Below are positions 32,623-49,100 of a stretch of DNA of 64,000 nt, one piece after another. The notes under the pieces were generated by a model, which saw only the letters and a program-made list of their open reading frames with translations, ran no database searches and was not told the origin of the DNA. The DNA comes from Chondromyces crocatus. Its GTDB lineage: Bacteria > Myxococcota_A > Polyangia > Polyangiales > Polyangiaceae. The stretch lies in the NCBI RefSeq assembly GCF_001189295.1, contig NZ_CP012159.1, forward strand, positions 3,918,973-3,982,972. The letters run 5' to 3'. Both the position numbers and the translations under genes were made by a program. Position 1 is the first letter of the stretch. The number at the start of each line of letters is the position of its first letter.

Positions 32623-35600
32623 ATGAAAATGCACGATGATCGTGGGCTTGGGGGAGCCTCCATTGAAGAGAACTGTTCGACTCTGGTGGAGCTGCTCCGC
32701 CGGAGGGCAGAGCTGCAGCCTTCGGACAGTGCGTATGTGTTTCTGGAGGATGGCGAGGAGGAGGCAGGACGCCTGACCTGGGCGTCTCTCGATCTCGAAG
32801 CACGCGCCATTGCTGCGCTTCTGCAGGAAGAACTCAAAGGCGAGCGGGCGCGTGCGTTGTTGCTCTATCCAACGGGCCTCGAGTTCGTCGCGGCCTTCAT
32901 GGGTTGCCTTTATGCTGGCGTCGTCGGCGTCCCGGCTCCCGCTCCGACGCCAGGACGTGTCGGCAGGACGCTCCCGCGGCTGCGAGCGATCGCGAAGGAC
33001 GCGCAGGCTTCGCTGGTCCTCACGACGGCGGCCATCGCCGCCGAGCACCGGCTCCTGAATGCTCCGGGGTTCGAGCACGTGCGCTGGGTGCCCACGGATG
33101 ACATCCCGGGACGGCATCCCGAAGGCTGGCGCGATCCAGGGGCTCGCAGTGAGGATCTGGCCTTTCTTCAGTACACCTCGGGCTCCACGAGCACGCCACG
33201 CGGCGCGATGGTCAGCCACGCGAATTTGCTCTGCAATGTCCGAGCATTCACCGTGCCCTGGAGTCACGGGCCGGACAGCGTAATCGTGTCCTGGTTGCCG
33301 CATTTTCACGATCTGGGGCTGGTTTACGGCATCGTGCACGCCCTCTACAAGGGATGCCCGTCGATATTGATGTCACCCGTCTCGTTCGTGATGCAGCCAG
33401 CACGCTGGCTCCGTGCGATCTCGCGGTATCGGGGGACCCACAGTATGGGCCCCAATTTTGCGTACGAGTTGTGCGTCAGCAAGGTCAAGGACGAGGAAAA
33501 AAGACACCTGGATCTGCGCTCGTGGCGCGTCGCCGTGGACGGTGCGGAGCCGATTCGCAGCGAAACCGTCGAGCGATTCACGAAGTCGTTCCAGCTCTGC
33601 GGCTTTCGCCGGGAGACCTTCTGCCCAGGCTATGGGCTCGCCGAAGGCACCTTGGTGCTGTCCGCGAAGCCCGCGGAGGAGCTGACTCGGTTCTGTACCG
33701 TGGATGGCGAGGCGCTGGACCGGCAGTCTCGTGTGATCGAGGTGGCGGAGGGGACGCCGCATGCTCGAAGGCTCGTGAGCTCTGGCCGCGCGGTGCCAGA
33801 CACCCAGATCGTGATTGCACACCCGGAATCGTCACGCTCTTGCGGTCCCGGCGAGCTGGGGGAGATCTGGGCCCGGGGCCCGAGCGTGGCCCTCGGGTAC
33901 TGGAACCGCAGCGACGAGAGTCGGGCGACCTTCGGCGCATCGCTCGAGGATACGGGGCAGGGACCTTTCCTGCGGACTGGCGATCTCGGTTTCCTTCGAG
34001 ACGGCGAGGTGTTCGTCACTGGCCGGATCAAGGACATGATCATCATACGCGGCCATAACCATTATCCGCACGATATCGAGTGGGTGGTTCAGGACGCACA
34101 CTCCTCCTTGCGACCGGGTTGCTGCGCAGCCTTTTCAGCCGACGTGGAGGGGGAAGAGCGTCTCGTGGTGGTCGCAGAGATCGACCCGAAGGCGTCGGAC
34201 CTGCGCAAGGAAGGCGAGCTACTTCAGTCTGCTCAGGCTCAGGAGATCCTTTCCGCAATCCGGCACGCAGTGTCCGAGCAGATCCAGCTGGAGATTTACT
34301 CGGTGGTCTTGCTCCAGCCGGGAACGATTGCGAAGACATCCAGCGGAAAGCTCCAGCGCTATGCGTGCCGGGCGATGTGGCTGGAGGGCACCCTCGAGAC
34401 CCTTGCGAGCTGGCAGCATCAGGCTGCTGCTCCGCCAAGCACGGGCGAGGCTGCTTCGACGACGTCCTCTCGATCCTGGACTGCCGATCGTCTCGAGGAG
34501 TGGCTGATCGCGCAGGTCTCGAGCCGTCTGGGCGTTCCGAAGGATGCGATCCAGGTCACGCAGCCCTTCGCCAGGTACGGGTTGAGCTCACTGACCGCGA
34601 CCAGCCTGGGAGGAGAGCTCGAAGTCCTTCTGGGTCGTCGCTTGCCGCCCACTGCGCTGTGGGATCATCCGAGCATCGCGGCGCTGGCGCGCTACCTGTG
34701 CGACGAGCCCGCAGCCACGCCCGTGCAGGTCGTGACCACGAGTCCCGTACATGACGAGCCGATCGCCATCGTGGGAATCGGTTGCCGCTTCCCTGGGGCA
34801 CGAGGTCCGAAGGATTACTGGCGTCTGCTGCGTGAGGGCAGGGATGCCATCACCGAGATCTCTCCCGACCGCTGGGATCCGGGGCGATTCTTCGAGGCCA
34901 CGCCGAGCGTGGGGAAGATGAGCACGCGCTGGGGAGGTTTCCTCGATGAGATCCAGCGGTTCGACGCGGATTTCTTCGGTATCGCCCCGAGGGAGGCGGA
35001 GCGGATGGATCCGCAGCAACGCATCCTGCTCGAGGTCGCATGGGAGGCGCTCGAAGACGCAGGACTTCCACCCGACCAGCTCGCGGGCAGTCGCACCGGC
35101 GTGTTCATCGGTGTGTTCGTCGATGATTACGCTCGGATGCAAAGCACGCCCGAGCAGATCGATACGTACACCGCCACGGGCGGGGCCCGGAGCATCGTGC
35201 CCAATCGCCTGTCCTATCTGCTCGACCTTCGAGGCCCGAGCATGGCGGTGGATTCCGCTTGTTCATCGTCACTCGTCGCCATTCATCTGGCATGCCAGAG
35301 CTTGCGTTCCGGTGAGTCTACCCTCGCCATCGCGGGCGGGGTCAACGCCATCCTCACCCCGCACAATACCATTGCGATGTCGCAGCTGGGGGCCATGGCG
35401 CCTGACGGGCGTTGCAAGGCATTCGATGCGCGCGCCAATGGGTATGTCCGCAGTGAGGGCGCCGGTGTCGTCATCCTCAAACGACTCTCCGACGCACTTC
35501 GCGATCGGGACCCGATATACGCGGTCATCCGGGGCAGCGCCGTGAATCAAGATGGGCGCACCAACGGTCTCACCGCGCCCAGCCGTCAGGCGCAAGAGGC

Positions 35601-38600
35601 TGTGCTTCGAGAGGCCTTCGGGCGGGCGGGGGTTGCCTCGACCGAGGTGCAGTACGTGGAAGCCCACGGGACCGGCACGCCGCTCGGTGATGTGATCGAG
35701 GCGAGCGCGCTCGGTGCCGTCCTGTCGTCCGGTGCAAGCCGCCTCTGGCCATGCGCCGTGGGGTCGGTCAAGACGAACATCGGTCATCTGGAGGCGGCCG
35801 CGGGGGTCGCAGGGCTCATCAAGGTGGCGCTCGCGATCAAGGAGCGCGAGCTGCCGTCGTCGCTGCACTTCGAGACGCCGAACCCCGGCATTCCCTTCGA
35901 TGCCCTCGCGCTGCGGGTGCAGCAGACGCTGGGTTCGTGGCCAGCTCCTGATGCGCCGCTGCTCGCCGGTGTGAGCTCGTTCGGGTTTGGAGGGACCAAC
36001 GCGCACATGGTCTTGCAGGAGGCTCCTCGGGTCCTGAAGCAGACCGCCCCTGAGCTGTCGGCTACCCCTCCGCCGGATGAGTACCTCGTGCCTGTCTCGG
36101 CGCAGAGCCGAGCGGCGCTTCGCGAGCTGGTCCGCTCCCTTCGTGACGGCGAGATGCTGCATGGGGTCGACATCGCGGATCTCGCTTACACGGCAGGTGT
36201 CCGACGGAGTCATCATGCGCACCGCCTCGCCATTGTCGCGCGTACGCAGGACGAATTGACCGAGCGCCTCTCGGGCTACCTGGAAGGGCGGGAATGCGCT
36301 GGGGTGTTCTCGGGAAGCGAGACGTCGAGGCGTCAGCGCAAGATCGTGTTCGTGTTTCCCGGCCAGGGGTCGCAGTGGGCGGGGATGGGGCGGCGCCTGC
36401 TCGAGCGCGAGCCTTCCTTCCGGGAGGCGCTGGATGCGTGCGACCGGGTCTTCGAGCCCTACCTGGGATGGTCGATTGTCGGTGCGCTTTCCGGGCCGAT
36501 CACGGAGGAGCGCCTCTCCGAGGTGGATGTCATTCAGCCGCTCCTTTGCGCGATCCAGATCGCTCTCGCGGCACAGTGGCGTGCCCATGGCGTGGTTCCG
36601 GATGCCGTCGTGGGGCACAGCATGGGCGAGGTGGCCGCGGCGCACGTCGCTGGTATCCTCAGCCTGGAAGATGCTGCGCGGATCATCTGCCGCCGTAGCC
36701 GACTGCTTCGGACGGTGAGCGGGCATGGGGCGATGGCGCTCGTGGAACTCACGCGGGACGAGGCCCTGCAAGCCCTGGCCGGACACGAGGAAAGTGTCTC
36801 GATTGCCGCGCTCAACGGCCCGAGAAGCATCGTGCTCGCGGGTGAGCCCGGCGCGCTGAAGAGCATTCTCCAGACGCTGGAGCGGCGAGACGTCTTCTGT
36901 CGCATGATCCGGGTCGATGTGGCCTCGCACAGCCCACAGATGGATCCACTTCGGGCCGAGCTTCTCCAGGCACTCGCGGACGTTCAGCCTGCCGCCGGCG
37001 AGGTCCAATTCTACTCGACCGTCACCGGAGAGCGGCTCGAGGGGCAGTCGCTGGACGCTGACTACTGGACGCGGAACCTGCGCGAGCCCGTGCTGTTTTC
37101 GAGCGCTGTCGAGGCGCTGCGACGTCATCGGTATGACCTCTTCGTCGAGCTGAGCCCTCACCCGATCCTGGTGCCTGCGTTTGCCAGCACCCCAGTCGCC
37201 GCTGCTGGTGTCGCGAGCAGGGAAGAACCGCAGAAGGATACGCCGCTGTGGGCCTTCCCCTCCATGCGCCGTGGAGAACCGGAGCGGGCCGTACTGCTGG
37301 AGTCGTTGGGCGGGCTGTATGCGCTCGGGCACCCAGTGAACTGGGCTGCGCTTCACCCTCAAGGGGGTCGCTGCGTCCCTCTGCCCTCGTATCCGTGGCA
37401 AGGAGATCGGTACTGGATCGATCAAGCCACCACGTCGTCGCCGGCCACCGCCTCCCGGACCGTGTCACCTCCGACGGAGGGGGCAGAGGGGACGCCGATG
37501 CGCTTCTACGATGCCCTGGCCAAGGCGACAGGAGCGAAGCTCGAAGAGCGTTACCTCACCTTCGGCGTCCTGCCTCGGACCGTCGGGGATTTCTCCTGGA
37601 TTCTCTCGGCGTATGGCATGCACGAGCGCCCGGAGCACGCCGAGGTGCTGCTCGAAGGGCAGCGAGAGCTGCGTCGGGTTCTCTTCGGCAGCATCGATTT
37701 CTCCGAGGTGCGGAGCGTTCTCGACTTCGGCTGCGGTTACGCTTCCGACCTCATCGCTCTGGGGTCGCGTCACCGGCACCTCACGCTCGACGGCTATACC
37801 CTCTCTGCAGAGCAGGCGACGGTTGGTCGTGAGAAGATCGCCGCGGCTGGACTCGCTGGGCGGATCGCCATCCACCATCGTGATAGCTCGAAGGACGACT
37901 TTCCGGAGGCGCGGGACCTCATCTTCGGCTTCGAGGTCGCAACACACATCAAAGACAAGAACGCCCTTCTGTCGAACATCCGTCGCCACCTGAGCGACGG
38001 CGGCGTCCTCGCCCTGGCGGATTTCTTCTCCACGGGCTCCTCCATCGATTTCCAGGACACGGCGTCGTACAGCGTCACGCCGAGCGAGTGGACCGAACTC
38101 CTGTCTGGCAATCAGCTGCGGGTGCTGGAATGCATCGACATCAGCGCGGAGGTCGTACGCTTTCTCCATGACCCAGCGTTCGAGGAGCACCTGTCGCGGA
38201 TCGAAGCGAGCGTCGGTCTCACGGAGGTCGAGAAGACGTACTACCGCGCCATGGACAACTTCGGGAGAGCGCTCGAACGGGGCATCTTGCGCTACGTCCT
38301 GATGGTCTCACAGAAGGACAGGCGAGCGACGCAGGACGCGCTCACGCGCCTCAATCAGCGGGTGCTCGCGGCACCGACGCCCTATGCCTCGTACGAGCGC
38401 GCGCTTCGTAGTGAACCTGTCCGGTACGAGGACTGGTTCTACGAGGCACAGTGGGAGCCCCGGCCGCGACGAGGTGACGTCGTGGCGGCACCTTCGGGGA
38501 ACGCGCCCTGGATCCTGTTCGCTGATCAGGGCGGCGTGGGGCAAGCGCTCGAGGCGTTGCTCACACAGAGCGGGGAGCCTTGCGTGCTGGTGACTGCGGC

Positions 38601-40391
38601 ATCCACTTACGAACGGCAGCAGGCCGATCGTTATGCCATCCGACCGCACCACCCCGAGGATCTTCAGCGCGTCATCGAGGAGGTGCTCGGGGCGAATCCC
38701 TCGGGCTGTGGTGGCGTCGTGCATCTGTGGAGTCTCGATGCGCCACACCCGGCCGAGGGAGGCGTCAGCGCGCTGGGCAAGGCCATGGAACTCGGCTGTG
38801 TGAGCGCCTTGCATCTGGTGCAGGCGCTTGCCGACAAAGCGACGAGCTCGCGTCCTCGACTGTTCATCGTCACACGTGGTGCTCAGCCGGCAGGAGAATC
38901 CACGAGGTCCGTGGCCGTGGCACAGGCGCCCCTGTGGGGTCTCGGCCGGACACTATCGCTCGAACTCCAGGGCCTCTGGGGGGGCCTCATGGATCTCGAT
39001 CCCGAGCCCTCGCCAGCAGATGCCGAGCACCTTTTCGCCGAGCTGCGCGCGTCCGACGAGGAGGATCAGGTCGCCTTCAGGCAGGGACGACGGTGGGTCG
39101 CGCGTCTCGAACGGCGTGCGGCCCAGCAGGGGACGGCACCGCCGTCGTTGCGCGGTGACGCGAGCTATCTAATTACGGGTGGGCTCGGAGATCTCGGGCT
39201 GCGCGTGGCGGGCTGGATGGTTGATCGAGGGGCCCGCCATCTGGTGTTGATGAGCCGGACCCGGCTGCCCGAGAGGGACACCTGGCATGCCCTCGCTCCG
39301 GAAAGCCGCGAGGCTTCATGGGTCGAGGCCATCACGGCGATGGAGGCCAGCGGCGCCACGGTGCGCCATGTCGCTGTCGACGTGGCCGACGCGGATCAGA
39401 TGAGAGCCTTCCAGGAGATGGCTCGGCGCGAGGCGTGGCCCCCCATCCAGGGCGTGGTGCATGCCGCGGGGGTGGCCCGCCCCCAGTCTCTCCTCGATGT
39501 GGATGACGCCACGCTGTGGGAGACCCTTCGCCCCAAGGTGACTGGTGCCTGGCTTCTGCACGAGATGTTCGAGGACGCACCGCTCGATTTCTTCGTGCTG
39601 TTCTCCTCGGGATCGACTTTGTTGAGCTCGCCGGGGCTCGGAAGTTATGCGGCAGCGAACGCCTTCCTCGATGCCCTGGCGCATCATCGACGCGCGCAGG
39701 GCAAGGCCGCGTCGAGCATCAACTGGGGCTTCTGGGCCGAGGTCGGCATGGCCGCCCGGGAGCAACGACGACTGGGCTCGAGCGCTCACCAGGGCTTCCG
39801 TCCCGAGGAGGGGCTGGAGATCTTGGGAGGACTGCTCGGCGAGCTGCCCGTTCAGCGCGCGGTGATGCGTGTCGACTGGCAGCAGTGGCGTGCGCACTAC
39901 CCGAGCGCAGCGAGTGCACCCTTCCTGTCGCGGCTGGTCGAGCCCGTGCAGATCCAGGCGCCTGCGGAGGTGCTGCCCCCTGATGTTCTCCGAACGCTCA
40001 CGGCTGCACGTACGGGATGGCAGCGCCGTTCGCTGCTCGAAGCCTTCCTGCGTGAGCAACTGGCGCTGGTTCTGAAGTCGTCTCCGGCACGTGTGGACGA
40101 GGCGGCACCGCTGCGCAGCATGGGTGTCGACTCCCTGATGGCGATCGAGTTCCGCAACCGGCTCGAGGCCAGCCTGGGCCTCGTGCTGCCCGCAACGCTG
40201 GTCTGGACCTACCCGACGCTCTCCGATCTAGCCACCCACCTTGCAACCAAGCTCGGGCTTTCCCTAGAAGACAGGGCGGAGCGCGAGATCGAGCTTTCAC
40301 CCACCCCCCCCGCTGCTCCAGCGCTGGACGGGCTTTCCATCGATGAGGTGGCCTCCCTTCTGGAGGAAAAGCTGTCCGCCCTGAAGCCCGG

Positions 40392-40395
<4 letters not shown>
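32623..40395 (+). CDS. croA: Loading ligase-ACP plus first PKS module (AL-ACP-KS-AT-MT-KR-ACP)
   Basis: A 2590-residue PKS. Residues 1-590 are a fatty-acyl-AMP-ligase type enzyme (YTSGST at 184-189; GRIKDMIIIRGHNHYPHDIE near 467). Then come ACP (Ser656 in YGLSSL), KS (Cys880 in DSACSSS), AT (Ser1333 in GHSMGE; VASH at 1433-1436, methylmalonyl type), a methyltransferase (LDFGCGY at 1700-1706), KR (TGGLGDLG at 2185-2192, Tyr2342) and ACP (Ser2504). There is no DH or ER, so the reduced beta-hydroxyl can be O-methylated, as in stigmatellin modules. Predicted job: activate cinnamate, load it, and add the first alpha-methyl/beta-methoxy unit of crocacin. The KR lacks an LDD motif. The symbol assumes alphabetical order of the crocacin genes. 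Confidence 0.9.
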
Positions 40396-46100
<5,705 letters not shown>

Positions 46101-46167
46101 TCGGGTCGAGCTATCGCGGGCTGTGGAGGCGTGCGGCTGACGCCGCCGTGCGTGCGGGACGACGGCG

Positions 46168-49100
46168 ATGAGCCAGTTTCTGGAGCGAATAGCGGCCTTG
46201 CCGCCGGACAAGCGCGCCGCACTTGCCGAGATCCTGCGATCGGCTCCGGAACCCATCGCCATCGTCGGCGTGGGCTGCCGGTTCCCTGGCGCTGACACGC
46301 CGATGCAGTTCTGGGAGGTCCTGGAGAGCGGTCGCGACATGATCCGCGAGGTTCCCCGCGACCGTTGGGACATCGACGCTCATTACGACCCCAAGCCGGA
46401 CGCCCCCGGGAAGGTAGCGTCGCGCTGGGGTAGCTTCATCGAAGGTGTCGATCGGTTCGACGCGCACTTCTTCGGGATCGGGACCCAGGAGGCGTCGCGC
46501 ATGGATCCGCACCAGCGCGTGTTGCTCGAGGTGGCCTGGGAGGCACTGGAGCACGCCGGCGTGAATCCCGAACAGCTCGGTGGCAGCAAGACCGGCGTCT
46601 TCGTCGGGATCTATCACAGCGACTTCTCCAACCTGGAACTCGCCGATCCAGACCGCATCGATCTCTATAGCGGCACAGGGACGTCGAACAACGTCGCTGC
46701 TGGCCGACTCTCGTACCTGCTCGACCTGCGGGGACCTGCCATCGCCGTGGACACGGCTTGCTCCTCATCCCTCGTTGCCGTCCACCTGGCCTGCCAGAGC
46801 CTGCGCAACAAGGAGTGCGACATGGCCCTCGCCGGCGGGGTCACCATCCTCCTCAGCCCCCTGCCGCTGCTGATGGCATCGCGGATGGGCCTCATGGCGC
46901 GGGACGGGCGTTGCAAGACCTTCGACACGCGCGCCGACGGCATTGCCATGGGGGATGGCTGCGGTGTCGTGGCCCTCAAGCGCCTGAGCGACGCGCTGTC
47001 GAGCGGGGATAACATCCTCGCGGTCATCCGAGGATCTGCCGTCAATCAGGATGGCCGAACCAATGGCCTCACGGCGCCGAACGTCCTCTCGCAGCAAGAG
47101 CTCCTGCGCAGCGCTCTCCGCGACGCCAGCCTGGAGCCGGCTCAGATCTCCTACGTGGAGGCCCACGGAACAGGCACCTCCCTGGGCGATCCCATCGAAA
47201 TGGAGGCACTCGCAGAGGTCCTCGGCCAGCCAGGTCCCGAGAGGCGCTGTGGTGTGAGTTCCGTGAAGACCAACATGGGTCACCTCGGCGCTGCTGCCGG
47301 CATGGCGGGGCTCATCAAGGTGGTTCTCTGCCTCCAGCACCGACGCCTCGTCCCCCACCTGAACTTCCAGGAGCTGAACCCCAACATCTCGCTCTCCGGC
47401 ACCCCCTTCTTCATCCCGACCAGCCTCCAGTCCTGGGAGGCGAACGGCGAAGCTCGGCGCGCCGGCGTGAGTGCCTTTGGTTGGTCAGGCACGAACGCCC
47501 ACGTCATCCTCGAAGAGGCCCCGCCCGCACGGCGTGAGCCTCGGACTGCAACTCGCCCCCGGCACCTGCTCGTGTTGTCGGCCAAGCGTGCGTCGGCGCT
47601 GAGAGAGCTGGCGCGCCGCTACGAACGCCACCTGGAGGCCAACGACGCACAGGACCCGCTGGACGTCTGCCACACCGCGGGCGTGGGACGCGCACACGCT
47701 GCGCACCGCCTCGCGGTGGAGGGCGAATCGATCGGAGAATTGCGGACCAAGCTCTCGGCCTTCGTGGCTGATGGGCCCGCCGAAGGGTGGTGGACCGGCG
47801 AGGTGCGCGGTCGGAAACCGCAATCACCCGTGTTTCTGTTCACCGGGCAGGGTGCGCAGTACGCAGGGATGGGGCGCCGCCTGTACGAGTCACACCCCTC
47901 GTTCCGAAGCGCGCTCGACCGTTGCGACGAACTCTCGAGACCGCACCTGCGCAGGTCCCTCCTCGAAGTGATGTTCGCGGGTGAGGGGGATGGCACCGCG
48001 CTCGACGAGACGGAGTACACCCAGCCAGCTCTCTTCGCGCTGGGGTATGCGCTTGCTGAACTCTGGCGCTCCTGGGGCGTCGAGCCATCGGCCGTGATGG
48101 GCCACAGCGTGGGCGAGCTGGTCGCCGCTTGCGTTGCAGGCGTGTTCAGCCTGGAGGACGGCATCAAGCTGGTGGCTTCGCGCGGGGCGCTCATGCAAGC
48201 GCTGCCGCGTGACGGGTCGATCGCCGCCGTGTTCGCGGACGAAGCGACCGTGGCTGCGGTGGTCGCGCGGTGGTCGAGCGAACTCGCCGTTGCCGCGATC
48301 AACGGACCCTCCGAGGTCGTGATCTCCGGTGCCACCCGTGCGGTGCACGCTGCCATCGAGGAACTCGGCGCGCGGGGCTTCAAGGCGCGCCTGCTGAGGG
48401 TCTCGCACGCCTTCCATTCCCCCCTGATGGATCCCATGCTCGACGATTTCGAGCGTGTTGCGGCGTCAATCGCTCACGCACCGCCACGCATCAAGCTGGT
48501 GTCCAACCTGACGGGGACCTTCATCGAGCGAGGTGAGGTGACGACGCCTGCCTACTGGCGGCGGCATCTGCGCCATCCCGTACGCTTTGCTGCAGGGATC
48601 GAGGCACTTCACGCGCAGGGACACCAGGTGTTCCTGGAGCTGGGGCCGAGCTCGACGCTCCTCGCGATGGCACGACGCTGCTTGCCAAACGGAGTGGGGA
48701 CGTGGCTGCCTTCTCTTCAAAAGGGCAAGGACGACTGGCAGCACATCCTGAGCAGCCTGGGTCAATGGTACGTGCAGGGAGGGGACGTGAGCTTCTCGGC
48801 CTGTGACGCAGGCTTCGACGCGCGTCGCGTGTCGCTCCCGACGTACGCCTTCCAGCGTGATGACTACCCGCTGCCTGTCTCGAATCCGGCTTCTCGCGGG
48901 ACGAGTGAGGCCCGCTCGTCGGACACGCAAGATGGCCACCCTCTGGTGGGGGCACGGGTGCGTTCGCCGCTGTTGAAGGACCTCGTCTTCGAGGCGCACA
49001 TCCAGCCCAGCAGGCTTCCTTATCTCGACGATCACGCCGTCTACGGTGTCCCCTTGCTGCCGATGACGGGGTACCTGGAGATGGCCTGGGCCGCGGTGGT

